64,000 bases of DNA, taken from an uncultured Eubacterium sp. (lineage in GTDB: Bacteria > Bacillota_A > Clostridia > Lachnospirales > Lachnospiraceae). Positions 1 through 9,292 of the stretch are shown piece after piece; positions within the stretch are counted from its first letter, which is position 1, and every line of letters begins with the position of its first letter. The translations under genes were made by a program, and so were the position numbers. The stretch is from assembly GCA_910589045.1 (NCBI GenBank), contig CAJUSH010000002.1, forward strand, positions 1 to 64,000, read 5' to 3'. Below the pieces are notes generated by a model. That model was not told where the DNA came from and searched no databases. It was given only the letters and a program-made list of their open reading frames with translations.

Positions 1-895
1 GGTATAGGCCCATACCAGTGGAACCGCCCCGGCTCCGTCCGCTGCTGCCGGTAAAGCCTCTGTCAAACACACGTGGCAGTTCATGTGCGGGAATACCGAT
101 GCCATTATCCGAGACGGCAAGCTGCACCTGTTTTCCGAGGGGACGGGCTGAGATTGTAATGACCGGGGCTTCTCCCCGGTAACGGGCGGCGTTTTGGAGC
201 AACTGGCCCAGGATGAACACCGCCCACTTTTCATCGGTATAGACTGTAACGTCCAGCCCCCTTGTCTCCACCTGGATGCAGTTTTGAATCAGCAAAGAGC
301 GGTGGCTTTCAATCGCCTGGACGACAATTTCCTCCAGCTGTATCTGCCGAAACAGGCAGTCCTGCTCCGGGTTCTCCGCACGGGCGTAGAATAATGCCCG
401 CTCTACATGGGCCTCGATTTGGCTGAGCTCCGCTATGAGCTTCCGGCGGGTTTTCCCGTCCAGCTCCCGACAAATGAGGCGGGCGGCGGTAAGTGGGGTC
501 TTGATCTCATGCACCCAGCGTTCCACATACTCCCGGTACTCCCTTTGGGACGCCTGGGCGTCAGATACCGCGCCAGTCATATCGCGTCCAGCCAGACGGG
601 CCATGTCAAAGAGCCGCCGTTCAAAAAGTCCTTTTGGCTGCGGAACGCACTCCGTAAACAGGTATTTACGGTCCAGCCCATCCAGAATCGATTTCAGTTC
701 CAGAAGGCGGGCGCGCTGCTGAAAGAAATCAAGCATATTCACCGTCAGAAAAATCAGCAGAAACACAATCAGCAAAATCGTCAGAACGCCCGGCTGTGTT
801 CCCGTGGCGAACAGGAACAGCGCTGCCAGTCCGACACAAATCACCTGGAGTGCGATACGCTTCAGCCGATTCGACAAAAATTCCCGCAGGGTCAT
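1..895 (-). CDS. Sensor histidine kinase, BceS-like (3' end outside window)
   Basis: The start ATG at 895 overlaps the regulator's stop as ATGA. Translation gives a short cytoplasmic N-terminus and two closely spaced membrane helices (about residues 10-55) with almost no extracellular loop. An H-box HEIKTPLT, an N-box QNAARYR and a G-box DNGIGIPAHELP follow. The short loop is typical of intramembrane-sensing kinases of the BceS/VanS-like group, which phosphorylate their regulator in response to cell-envelope antibiotics and usually work with a BceAB-type exporter. No such exporter is visible here; it may lie beyond the left edge. The last ATPase residues are outside the window. Kinase identity is firm; the ligand is unknown. 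Confidence 0.88.
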   Translation of the reverse strand, partial: MTLREFLSNRLKRIALQVICVGLAALFLFATGTQPGVLTILLIVFLLIFLTVNMLDFFQQRARLLELKSILDGLDRKYLFTECVPQPKGLFERRLFDMARLAGRDMTGAVSDAQASQREYREYVERWVHEIKTPLTAARLICRELDGKTRRKLIAELSQIEAHVERALFYARAENPEQDCLFRQIQLEEIVVQAIESHRSLLIQNCIQVETRGLDVTVYTDEKWAVFILGQLLQNAARYRGEAPVITISARPLGKQVQLAVSDNGIGIPAHELPRVFDRGFTGSSGRSRGGSTGMGLY

Positions 896-1560
896 AGTTG
901 ATACCCCATTCCGCGCCGGGTCCTGATGGCGTCCGGCAGGCCGATCTGCGCCAGCTTTCCCCGCAGCCGGGTCATATTCACGCTGAGGGTGTTGTCATCA
1001 ATGTAAATTTGGTTGTCCCACAGGACGTCAATCAGATCGGCCCGAGAAACAATCTGCCCGGTATGAACCATCAGGCAGGCCAAAATTTGCAGTTCATTCC
1101 GGCTGAGTTCTACGGCTTTTCCGCCGGACGACACAACCCCTTTTGTCAGGCTCAATCGCAGTTCACCGGCCTCCAGCAAATCAGCCTGTTCCGGTCCGCC
1201 GCCGCTCCGGCGCAGAACCGCCTTGATCCGGGCCAGCAGAACGGGAACACTGTATGGCTTGGTGATGTAGTCGTCCCCGCCCAGGCTCAACGCCCGTACC
1301 TCGTCCGCACCGGCATCCCGGCTGGTAACAAAAATGACCGGCGCAGAAACGGCCTTTTGCAGCGCAGCACACAAAGAAAAACCGTCCTTACCCGGAAGTC
1401 CAATATCCAAAAGGATAAGGTTCGGGTGTTCCTGTGCTGCCTGCGCCGGTATATCTGTAAATTTCGTGATTACCACAGCTGTATATCCCTCGTTTTCCAG
1501 AAGCAGCGCCAGCTCTTCCCGGATGGCCGGGTCATCCTCGATTATCATAATTTTGGGCAT
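892..1560 (-). CDS. OmpR-family response regulator, BceR-like
   Basis: This 222-aa protein has a receiver domain (acidic pair EDD near residue 9, phospho-acceptor in LLDIGLPG near 52, KPY near 102) and a C-terminal winged helix (about 130-222, ending GMGYQL). The ATG at 1560 is chosen over an upstream in-frame start because AGGAGG precedes it at good spacing and MPKIMIIEDD is the usual family start. The stop overlaps the kinase start by 4 bp, so the two genes are one operon and probably translationally coupled. It likely activates genes of an envelope-stress or peptide-detoxification module outside the window. Confidence 0.93.
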   Translation of the reverse strand: MPKIMIIEDDPAIREELALLLENEGYTAVVITKFTDIPAQAAQEHPNLILLDIGLPGKDGFSLCAALQKAVSAPVIFVTSRDAGADEVRALSLGGDDYITKPYSVPVLLARIKAVLRRSGGGPEQADLLEAGELRLSLTKGVVSSGGKAVELSRNELQILACLMVHTGQIVSRADLIDVLWDNQIYIDDNTLSVNMTRLRGKLAQIGLPDAIRTRRGMGYQL

Positions 1561-1748
1561 ACCATTCCTCCTGCCATACGCAAAACTGCCAACAGGCTCA
1601 AAACCTGACTTCCACTTTTCGCGCAAGCAGCTTCTGCTTATAAGCGAAATCCAGGTTTCATGCTTGTTGCCGGACGCTCCTGATATCCGTCTTTCAATTT
1701 GTATTGTACACATTCCAATCCTTGAAATCAATATTTATAATTATTGCA

Positions 1749-4529
1749 TCACTTTGAATAGCTGCTTCCCTCTTCCGGCTGCGAAAGCCCCTCAAAGGGA
1801 TAATTCTTCCCGCCCTTGGGATACTCCCTGTCCAAGTATTCCTCACGGATGGCCTGCTCTGCCGCCCTGATTTCCAGGCGCAGCTCCGCCGCCGACATGC
1901 GAAGCGCACCGCCGGAGCTGACCGTAAGCTGCTCGAGAAAGTCGGAGGTAGCGACCGTCACCTTCATCTTTTTTCCCAGGGCGCGCACATATTCCTCGAT
2001 GTACATGTCCGCCGTCTGCCCCTCCTTTGTAAATACAAGATGGATGTTGTGATAATCCTGCTCACTGCCCGCGCCGCCCTTTCGTTTGTAGGCATCGTAA
2101 ACGACAATGAGCCTGCACTGCCTGTAGCCCTGGAAATTGCACAGAATATCGTTGAGCCGGTCCCTTGCACCGTCCAGATTATCCGCCGCAAGCGCCTTTA
2201 ATTCCTCCCACGCGAAAATGATATTGTAGCCGTCCACGATCAGGTATTCCTCCGGCGCCTTATACGGCTTTCGCGGATAATCCGACTCCGCGGGCCGCCG
2301 CAGGCGCGACGCGTAGGAAACCGACTTTTCCCGCTTCTCATAGCCGAGGTTCGTATCCCCCGCGCCTGTGCGCCGCTTCACCTCACCGAAGGTGCGCGCA
2401 AAGATTTCCTCCAGCTCCTTTTCATCCGCGTATGTACCGCCCGCACCCTTGCTTGGCTGCGCCTTTTCCCGCGCCGCCGCCATGCGCGCCTGCTCCTCCA
2501 TAAGCGCCTGCCCGTAAGCCTCCATATCCGCATGTCCCGTCACCCCGGGACTCTCAGGCGCAGCTGCGATACCCGGCAGATGCATATAATGCTCCACCTC
2601 ATACCAGGGCACCACAAAGCCCGCCCCGTGGGCGCAGAATACGGAGCCGGTGGGATTGTCCGGGTCGCTCTCGCTGTCATAGCCAAGCTCTGCCACAATC
2701 TCCTCCTGGCGCTTCTCCTCCACGGGACGGTAATCCGCCAGCTCCAAAAACAGCCGCCCCTCGCCGCGGGTGTACTGATTTACCTCCGCGAGATACCCCT
2801 GCATCCCCTCCGCCGGCGCGGCACCGCTAAGACTTGCCATCGTCCCGTCAGCCGACGTCCGCGGCGGCTCAAAGCTGCCCCGCATGCGCCCGATATCCGC
2901 CATCGCCCGACCAACCTGTTCACCCGGAACGTCCAGCACAAAGCGGTAATACGGCTCGAGCAGCACACTCACCGCCTTCTTTAACCCGTGGCGGATGGCG
3001 CGGTACGTCGCCTGCCGAAAATCACCGCCCTCGGTGTGCTTTATGTGCGCCCGGCCCGAGAGCAGCGTAATGCGCACATCGGTCAGCGCAGAGCCGGTCA
3101 GCACGCCCACATGCTCCCGTTCCCTGATATGTGTGAAAATAAGTCTCTGCCAGTTTTTATCCAGCACATCCTCCTTACAGGCCGAGCCAAGCTCGATACC
3201 GCTGCCGGGCTCCCCCGGCTCGATGAGAAGATGCACCTCCGCATAGTGGCGCAGCGGCTCAAAATGCCCGACACCCTCCACCGGCGCCGTCACCGTCTCC
3301 TTATATACAATATGGCCGCCCGCGAATTGTACCTCCACATGAAAGCGCTCCCAAATCAGCGTTTTTAACACCTCGGTCTGCACCTCGCCCATGAGCTGCA
3401 TGTGAATCTCACCCGCCCGCTCATTCCAGACGACGTGAAGCTGCGGATCCTCCTCCTCAAGCTGACGCAGCTTTCCCAAAAACACAAAGGCATCGCACCC
3501 CTCCGGAAGAATCAGCCGATAGGTCATGACCGGGGCAAGAAGCGGCTTTGTGAGCTCCGTCTCCTCACCCCAGCCGTCCCCGGCCGCCGTGTGCACAAGC
3601 CCCGCCACGGCACAGACGTCCCCCGCAAAGGCCTCCTCCCTCGTCTCGTATTTTTCGCCGGAATAAAACCGGAGCTGATTCACCTTTTCCGGCTCCTCCC
3701 CTCCGGTATCCACCGTCTGCTTCACCCGCAGGGTGCCTCCCGTGAGCTTCACCCAGGTGAGCCGCATCCCCGTCCCGTCCCGCGAAATCTTAAACACCCG
3801 CGCGCCGAAGGCCTCGCCGCGCAGGGGATCCGGCAAATACCGGTCCAGCCCGTCCAGAAGCTCCCGCACACCCGTGCTTTGCAGCGCCGCACCAAAAAAA
3901 CAGGGGAAGATATCCCGCCCCCGCACATGTCCGGCAATCTGTTCATCCAAAAGCTCCCCCTGGGACACATACGCATCCAGCAGGGCTTCGTGGCACATCG
4001 CCGCATTTTCCATCCACGCATCATCATGTGGTACGGAAAAATTCTGGCACCCCTCGGACAGCTCCTTTTGCAGACGCAGCATCAGCGCATCCGCGTCCGC
4101 GCCCGCCAGGTCCATTTTATTTACAAAAAGAAACACAGGAATTTCGTAGCGCGCCAGCAGCCGCCAGAGCGTGCGCGTGTGGCTCTGCACACCGTCCGTC
4201 GCGCTGATCACCAGCACCGCCGCATCCAAAACCCCAAGCACCCGTTCCATCTCGCTGGAAAAATCCACATGGCCCGGTGTATCAAGCAGCGTGATCTCCC
4301 GTTTATTCCAGGTCAGCCGCGCCTGCTTTGAGAAGATCGTAATGCCCCGCCTGCGCTCCTGCTCGTCCGTGTCCAAAAAAGCGTCCCTGTGATCGACCCG
4401 CCCCAGGGAACGGATCGCACCCGCCTCAAAGAGCATCCCCTCCGAGAGCGTAGTCTTTCCCGCGTCCACATGGGCGAGCAGGCCCACACATAAATTCGTT
4501 TGAGGTCTGTTTTCCGATATATCTCCCAT
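1749..4529 (-). CDS. TetM-like translation GTPase fused to a Rae1/YacP-type NYN ribonuclease domain
   Basis: This protein is 926 aa, versus about 640 for Tet(M)/Tet(O). The N-terminal part is a ribosomal-protection GTPase: AHVDAGKT (residues 19-26), RRRGIT switch, DTPGH and NKMD, followed by EF-G-like domains. A charged linker containing EKELEEIFARTFG leads to a C-terminal domain (about 760-905) beginning YLIVDGYNIIFAW, with FTKEGQTADMYIEE and VATSD. This matches B. subtilis Rae1 (YacP), a NYN endoribonuclease that cuts mRNA in the ribosomal A site. The ATG at 4529 follows AAAGGGG. Inference: the protein binds the A-site region and may rescue or cleave. Tetracycline resistance cannot be assumed, because the sequence is divergent from true Tet proteins. 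Confidence 0.85.
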   Translation of the reverse strand: MGDISENRPQTNLCVGLLAHVDAGKTTLSEGMLFEAGAIRSLGRVDHRDAFLDTDEQERRRGITIFSKQARLTWNKREITLLDTPGHVDFSSEMERVLGVLDAAVLVISATDGVQSHTRTLWRLLARYEIPVFLFVNKMDLAGADADALMLRLQKELSEGCQNFSVPHDDAWMENAAMCHEALLDAYVSQGELLDEQIAGHVRGRDIFPCFFGAALQSTGVRELLDGLDRYLPDPLRGEAFGARVFKISRDGTGMRLTWVKLTGGTLRVKQTVDTGGEEPEKVNQLRFYSGEKYETREEAFAGDVCAVAGLVHTAAGDGWGEETELTKPLLAPVMTYRLILPEGCDAFVFLGKLRQLEEEDPQLHVVWNERAGEIHMQLMGEVQTEVLKTLIWERFHVEVQFAGGHIVYKETVTAPVEGVGHFEPLRHYAEVHLLIEPGEPGSGIELGSACKEDVLDKNWQRLIFTHIREREHVGVLTGSALTDVRITLLSGRAHIKHTEGGDFRQATYRAIRHGLKKAVSVLLEPYYRFVLDVPGEQVGRAMADIGRMRGSFEPPRTSADGTMASLSGAAPAEGMQGYLAEVNQYTRGEGRLFLELADYRPVEEKRQEEIVAELGYDSESDPDNPTGSVFCAHGAGFVVPWYEVEHYMHLPGIAAAPESPGVTGHADMEAYGQALMEEQARMAAAREKAQPSKGAGGTYADEKELEEIFARTFGEVKRRTGAGDTNLGYEKREKSVSYASRLRRPAESDYPRKPYKAPEEYLIVDGYNIIFAWEELKALAADNLDGARDRLNDILCNFQGYRQCRLIVVYDAYKRKGGAGSEQDYHNIHLVFTKEGQTADMYIEEYVRALGKKMKVTVATSDFLEQLTVSSGGALRMSAAELRLEIRAAEQAIREEYLDREYPKGGKNYPFEGLSQPEEGSSYSK

Positions 4530-4681
4530 AAAAAATGCCCCTTTCTGCTGTCGATCATGATACACACACTATCATAACATAGAAAGGGACATTCGTCGAT
4601 CATATAAAATTTACAGCTCCGGCTTAAAGCGTTTGCTCTGCAAAAATTTATGAAACCTTCACAAAGCCCGACCGCCGCACT

Positions 4682-5293
4682 TCATACACCGGCTTCATCC
4701 GGCTGCTGCCCGTCATGGGCCTTCCACTGGCATTCCATCATACGCATTTCCGAAAATACGGCCCGAAACGAGGAAGCCTCCGGCGAACAGGCATAAATGC
4801 CAAACCGGATGGCATCCTTTCCATCGTGCATGTGGCAGATACGCATCTGGGTGAATGTAATGCCGTCCGCAGAGCATTCGATGCAGTAATCATCCTCCCT
4901 GCGGCTGAACCGGTACCACATGGATTTCACCGAAGCATCGACAGCCGTTGTCGCCCAGTCGGAATACCCGTGGTTGGTCACCACGCTCCCGAGATGCCCG
5001 AACTGTTCGTTTTCATATTCCACAGAAGCCTTTAACCAGTTCTCGCTGTCCAGATACATGACAATGCCGCACTGGTCAAACCTGTGATGACTCTCCCCAA
5101 ATTCAGTTTTCACGACAAAGCTGAAATAGCGCTCCTTTGTCTCCATCTGGAAAACAGGCGCATTATCGTTTTGAAAATGATAATAGGTCCTCTGCCACAG
5201 ATCGGTATGCGGCTGCGTGACAACCTCGATTGTACCGCTGCAAATCCGGAAGCTTTGCGGCTCCCGCGTCCATTCAAATTTTGTCAAATCCAT
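4682..5293 (-). CDS. DUF1349-family protein (concanavalin-like fold)
   Basis: This 203-aa soluble protein has no signal peptide. MDLTKFEWTREP opens the family pattern and is followed by HTDLWQRTYYHF, DQCGIVMYLDSENWLKASVE and a C-terminal FGIYACSP, as in DUF1349 proteins, which are thought to adopt a lectin/glucanase-like sandwich. The start at 5293 has GGAGGAG 5 nt upstream; a longer in-frame extension has no such site. It lies 55 bp after fabT on the same strand, so it may be read from the fatty-acid operon, but no functional link is evident. The substrate is unknown. Confidence 0.7.
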   Translation of the reverse strand: MDLTKFEWTREPQSFRICSGTIEVVTQPHTDLWQRTYYHFQNDNAPVFQMETKERYFSFVVKTEFGESHHRFDQCGIVMYLDSENWLKASVEYENEQFGHLGSVVTNHGYSDWATTAVDASVKSMWYRFSRREDDYCIECSADGITFTQMRICHMHDGKDAIRFGIYACSPEASSFRAVFSEMRMMECQWKAHDGQQPDEAGV

Positions 5294-5348
5294 ACGTACT
5301 CCTCCAAACATTTTCCCGCACATCCGGCAGCCTGCAATCAAACGGCTC

Positions 5349-5846
5349 TCAGACGCCGGAGCGCACGCCTGCTGCCCCCGACACCTCCCTGTCCCGGTCC
5401 AGGCATTGACCGTATACATTTTTAAAATAATCATTCAGACGGTTCAGCGAACGGATCAGGATCGCAAGCTCCTCCTTTGACAGGGTATCCTTCACTCTGG
5501 CGATCATATTTTCATGAAACTTCCGGTGATGCTCATAGGCCGCCTTCCCCCGTCCGGTAAGCGTCAGATAGACGACCCGTTTATCTATATCGCTCCGTTT
5601 TCTCATGACGTAGCCGTGCTCCACCAGTCCGTCCACCGCGCGGGTGAGGGTTCCGGTCGTCACGGACATAAGCTTTGCAACCTGTGAGCTGCGCTTTGCC
5701 TCGTCAAGCCCGATTGCTTCTATCACATGCATATCTTTGATGGTCATATCGCGAAACTCCTCGTTAATGAGATATTTTTCCTCAATGTCCATCAGATCAT
5801 GAAACAGATGCACCAGCACCTCATTTAACGTCTCGTCTGCATTCAT
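5349..5846 (-). CDS. fabT: MarR-family repressor of fatty-acid synthesis
   Basis: This 165-aa MarR-type winged-helix protein has MTIKDMHVIEAIG, a recognition region SSQVAKLMSVTTGTLTRAVD and wing residues RSDIDKRVVYLTLT. It sits at the end of the FAS-II operon beside fabH, as FabT does in streptococci and many Clostridia. There FabT with acyl-ACP represses the operon. The palindromes at 13627-13675 after the operon promoter have the FabT-like core TTTGA-N3/4-TCAAA, which supports feedback control. The start at 5846 has AAAGGAG upstream. MarR identity is certain; the FabT assignment rests on context plus operators. Confidence 0.88.
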   Translation of the reverse strand: MNADETLNEVLVHLFHDLMDIEEKYLINEEFRDMTIKDMHVIEAIGLDEAKRSSQVAKLMSVTTGTLTRAVDGLVEHGYVMRKRSDIDKRVVYLTLTGRGKAAYEHHRKFHENMIARVKDTLSKEELAILIRSLNRLNDYFKNVYGQCLDRDREVSGAAGVRSGV

Positions 5847-5859
5847 GCATCCCGCTCCT

Positions 5860-6921
5860 TTACCATTGAATCACCGCAGCCGCCCAGGTAAGTCCCGCAC
5901 CAAAGCCTGCCAGTACAACCCGCTCACCCCGGTGGAGCCTTCCCTCCCTGTTCAGCCTGTCCAGAAGGATCGGCACGCTTGCCGCGGAAATATTCCCGCA
6001 TTCCTGCAGATTCATGGGAAATTTTTCCAGTGGCTGCTTTAAGCGCTTTGCCACAGATTCAATGATACGGCTGTTCGCCTGATGCAGCACAAAGCAGTCG
6101 ATCTCCGAAACCGCAAGTCCCGCCTTTTCGACAGCCTCCGCGACCACCTTCGGAACGGTGCCGACCGCAAATTTGTACACCGCCTGACCGTCCATCGTCA
6201 CATAGCCTCCCGTCTCGCTGCGGTTCACTCCGCGACCGGTAACCGGCAGCCCGGACATGGAAATATGCTCCGCACAGTCCGGGCCGCAGTCTGAATCAGG
6301 GTCTTTTGCCGCCATAAGAAACGGATGGTTTAAAGGCCGGCCGCCGCAGGCGAGCACATCCCCCCGCGCGCCGTCGGAATACTGCACGAAGGACTGTAAC
6401 CCTGCGCCCTCCGCATCCGGCAGTGCACGCAGCACCGCAGCCCCCGCACCGTCCCCGAACAGAACGCAGGTGCCCCGGTCTGTCCAGTCCATCATTTTCG
6501 AGAGCGTCTCCGCGCCGATAATGAGCGCGTTTTTATAAACACCGCTGTTCATATAAGCGGCTGCCGTATTCAGCGAAAAGAGAAAGCCGGAGCACGCCGC
6601 GTGCAGATCAAAGGCCACCGCTCTCTTTGCGCCCAGCGCCGCCTGCACCTCACAGGCCAGCGTAGGCAGCACATGATCCGGCGAGAGCGTCGCGGCAATG
6701 ATCAAATCCAGCTCGCCCGCCTCCATATCCGCCTGCAGAAGCGCCCTGCGCGCCGCCTCCACGGACATCCCGGTCGTCGTCTCCTCCACCGCCAGATGAC
6801 GCGCGCCGATACCGGTACGGCTCCGGATCCACTCATCCGAGGTGTCCATTTTATAACTCAAATCATCATTTGTAACCCTCAGCGCAGGCAGCGCGCTTCC
6901 GGTTCCGCATATCTTTATCAT
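5860..6921 (-). CDS. fabH: 3-oxoacyl-ACP synthase III (KAS III), long form
   Basis: Condenses acetyl-CoA with malonyl-ACP to start fatty-acid synthesis. The catalytic triad is visible: Cys110 in AACSGF, His in VLHQANSRI and Asn in GNISAASVP, plus the N-terminal TSDEWIRSRTGI. The protein is 353 aa against about 317-325 for typical FabH. The extra 30 or so residues lie after GDVLACGGRP (about 190-230) and include a CGPDC pair, replacing the usual short loop. It is transcribed leftwards after accDA (110-bp gap) and 13 bp before fabT. Confidence 0.95.
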   Translation of the reverse strand: MIKICGTGSALPALRVTNDDLSYKMDTSDEWIRSRTGIGARHLAVEETTTGMSVEAARRALLQADMEAGELDLIIAATLSPDHVLPTLACEVQAALGAKRAVAFDLHAACSGFLFSLNTAAAYMNSGVYKNALIIGAETLSKMMDWTDRGTCVLFGDGAGAAVLRALPDAEGAGLQSFVQYSDGARGDVLACGGRPLNHPFLMAAKDPDSDCGPDCAEHISMSGLPVTGRGVNRSETGGYVTMDGQAVYKFAVGTVPKVVAEAVEKAGLAVSEIDCFVLHQANSRIIESVAKRLKQPLEKFPMNLQECGNISAASVPILLDRLNREGRLHRGERVVLAGFGAGLTWAAAVIQW

Positions 6922-7031
6922 TCCAGTCTCCCCAAATATAATCGGTCGGTCCCGTCTGACCCGTTCCGTTTACAAAGATGCCTTCTGCACCCGTCCCATG
7001 GCATAGTACAAATGCCATACACAAGCAAACG

Positions 7032-8735
7032 TCAGAATTTCCGGAACCGCTCATAGCGCCGCGCTGCGAGCACTTCCCCGGTCAGATTCCTGCAGCCCCT
7101 GAGGAATTGCTTGAGCTGCTTTTTCATCGCGCCCGCGATGGAATCCAGTGCGGAGGCATCCGCGCCGCCAAACTCCGGTATAATGCCGTCGATCACCTCC
7201 AGGCGCAGTAAATCCTGCGCAGTGATCTGCATGACACCCGCAGCCTCCTTCGCACGCTTGCCGTCCTTCCAGAGAATCGACGCAAAGCCCTCCGGTGAAA
7301 GGATCGAGTAAACCGCGTGCTCCAGCATCCATACCTCGTTGCTCACCGCCAGCGCAAGCGCGCCGCCGCTTCCGCCCTCCCCGATCATAAACGTAAAAAT
7401 CGGGACGCGCAGTGCGCTCATCTCAAAAAGGTTCCGGGCAATCGCCTCGCCCTGCCCGTTCTCCTCCGCTTCCATGCCGGGATACGCGCCGGACGTATTG
7501 ACAAACGTGATGACGGGACGCCCGAACTTCTCCGCCTGCTTCATGAGACGGATAGCCTTGCGGTACCCTTCCGGTGAGGGCATGCCGTAGTTGCGGGACG
7601 CGCACTCCGCAATGGAGCTTCCCTTCTGGATACCGACCACCGTTACGGGCTGTCCGTCCAGCCACGCCACGCCGCCGATGATCGCCGGATCGTCCTTAAA
7701 ATAACGGTCGCCGTGAAGCTCCATAAAATTGTCAAACACCGCCTCGATATAATCCTTCGTCTGCAGGCGGCCCATCTGTCTGGCCTCGCGCACCTTTTCC
7801 CACGCGCTCTTTGCCTTTTCCTTGCTGGCACGCTCCCGCATCAGCTCGGTGGGCTCATAATTGTCATTCTCGCGCATAGGGTCAAAATTTGCAAAGCCTT
7901 CATAGCTGTGCATGATCAGAAGCTGGTAGAGGGTCAGCTTCAGATCCTTCCGCTCCACAATACGGTCCACAAAGCCGTGCGCAAGCTGAAATTCCGCGCG
8001 CTGGAAGCCGTCAGGCAGACGCTCCCCGATGGTCTGCTCGATAACCCTGGGACCCGCAAAACCGATAAGTGCCCCCGGCTCCGCCAGGATCAGATCGCCG
8101 AGCATCGCAAAGCTGGCGGTCATACCGCCGGTTGTCGGGTCCGTCAGCACGGAAATGTAGAGCAGTCCCGCCTCGCTGTGACGCTTCAACGCTGCGGAGG
8201 TTTTCGCCATCTGCATCAGGGAAATGATGCCCTCCTGCATCCTGGCACCGCCGGAACAGCAGAATAAAATAACCGGAAGCCGCTCCGCAGTCGCCCGCTC
8301 CACCGCAGAGGCGATCTTTTCCCCCACCACATGGCCCATGCTTCCCATGAGGAAGCGGGAGTCACACACACCTACCACCGCATCCATGCCGTAGATTTTT
8401 CCCTTTCCCACCGTAACGCCCTCGGCGAGACCGGTCTTTTCCCTCGTTGCAAGCACCTTTTCCTCGTACTCCGGAAAATCCAGCGGATTCACCGGCACAT
8501 CCCCGTCAAGCTCCGTACACCACGGCGTAAACGTGTCATCGTCGACAACCATGCGGATCCGGTTGTTGGTACGCACGCGAAAATAATAGCCGCATTTCTC
8601 ACAGACATATTTTTTCTCGATGACCCGCGCCTTGTTGATCTCCTTGCCGCAGTTTTTACAAACGATCGTCTCATCCTTTGGCATATCGACCGAAACAATT
8701 TTATTCTTCTGCTTCTTTTTCAATAATGCTGACAT
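7032..8735 (-). CDS. accDA: Acetyl-CoA carboxylase carboxyltransferase, fused beta-alpha subunits
   Basis: A single 567-aa polypeptide carries AccD then AccA. The AccD half begins with a four-Cys zinc ribbon (Cys 26, 29, 45, 48), then [11 protein letters not shown] and [17 protein letters not shown]. The AccA half (from about residue 305) has [31 protein letters not shown] and [17 protein letters not shown]. The enzyme transfers the carboxyl group from biotin on BCCP to acetyl-CoA. ATG 8735 is preferred over an upstream GTG at 8780; neither has a strong ribosome binding site, so the exact start is uncertain. No accB or accC occurs in this operon. Confidence 0.93.
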   Translation of the reverse strand: MSALLKKKQKNKIVSVDMPKDETIVCKNCGKEINKARVIEKKYVCEKCGYYFRVRTNNRIRMVVDDDTFTPWCTELDGDVPVNPLDFPEYEEKVLATREKTGLAEGVTVGKGKIYGMDAVVGVCDSRFLMGSMGHVVGEKIASAVERATAERLPVILFCCSGGARMQEGIISLMQMAKTSAALKRHSEAGLLYISVLTDPTTGGMTASFAMLGDLILAEPGALIGFAGPRVIEQTIGERLPDGFQRAEFQLAHGFVDRIVERKDLKLTLYQLLIMHSYEGFANFDPMRENDNYEPTELMRERASKEKAKSAWEKVREARQMGRLQTKDYIEAVFDNFMELHGDRYFKDDPAIIGGVAWLDGQPVTVVGIQKGSSIAECASRNYGMPSPEGYRKAIRLMKQAEKFGRPVITFVNTSGAYPGMEAEENGQGEAIARNLFEMSALRVPIFTFMIGEGGSGGALALAVSNEVWMLEHAVYSILSPEGFASILWKDGKRAKEAAGVMQITAQDLLRLEVIDGIIPEFGGADASALDSIAGAMKKQLKQFLRGCRNLTGEVLAARRYERFRKF

Positions 8736-8860
8736 TCTACCCACACTTTCTAAGCTGTTCAACCTCCGCACCTGAACCACGCCGCTGCAAACCGAAGGAC
8801 CGGCTCAGTTCGAAGGTACCATATTCCAGGCTGCCCATAATAATTCGATTGAAACGGCCT

Positions 8861-9289
8861 CTACCCGATGGCAAAGGTAAGCTCCGCCTGACAGACCGGC
8901 TTGCCGTCCACATACGCCTTTGCGCTTCCCACGCCGATGGGGCCCTTCACCTTGATGATCGTTGTCTCCAGCGTCAAAACGTCCCCCGGAAGCACCTTCT
9001 TCTTAAACTTTGCACCGTTTATCCCCGCAAAATATGCGGTTTTTCCTTTGTTCTCTTCCTGTGATAAAATCGCAACCGCCCCGGTCTGGGCCAGCGCCTC
9101 CACGATGAGCACACCCGGCATCACCGGCTCCGCCGGAAAATGCCCCGCAAAATAAGGCTCACCCGCGCTCACGCACTTTTTTGCGACCGCGCGCACCCCA
9201 GGCTCCAGCTCCTCCACCGTATCGATCAGAAGCATCGGCTGTCTGTGGGGGATGATCTCCATAATTTCCTTCGTTGTCAAAAGTGCCAT
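8861..9289 (-). CDS. fabZ: 3-hydroxyacyl-ACP dehydratase
   Basis: This 142-aa hot-dog-fold dehydratase has catalytic His50 in FAGHFPAEPVMPG and Glu64 in LIVEALAQTG, and IPHRQPMLLID at the N-terminus. It removes water from 3-hydroxyacyl-ACP to give trans-2-enoyl-ACP. It starts 3 bp after the fabF stop. No separate isomerase (FabM or FabN) is in the operon, so the source of unsaturated acyl chains is not shown here. Confidence 0.96.
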   Translation of the reverse strand: MALLTTKEIMEIIPHRQPMLLIDTVEELEPGVRAVAKKCVSAGEPYFAGHFPAEPVMPGVLIVEALAQTGAVAILSQEENKGKTAYFAGINGAKFKKKVLPGDVLTLETTIIKVKGPIGVGSAKAYVDGKPVCQAELTFAIG

Positions 9290-9292
9290 TTC

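Noticed and set aside
1749..4529. Calling the gene a tetracycline-resistance determinant
   Set aside because: The G domains are TetM-like, but the protein is 280 aa longer with a nuclease domain, and divergent family members are common chromosomal genes. Resistance cannot be read from sequence.
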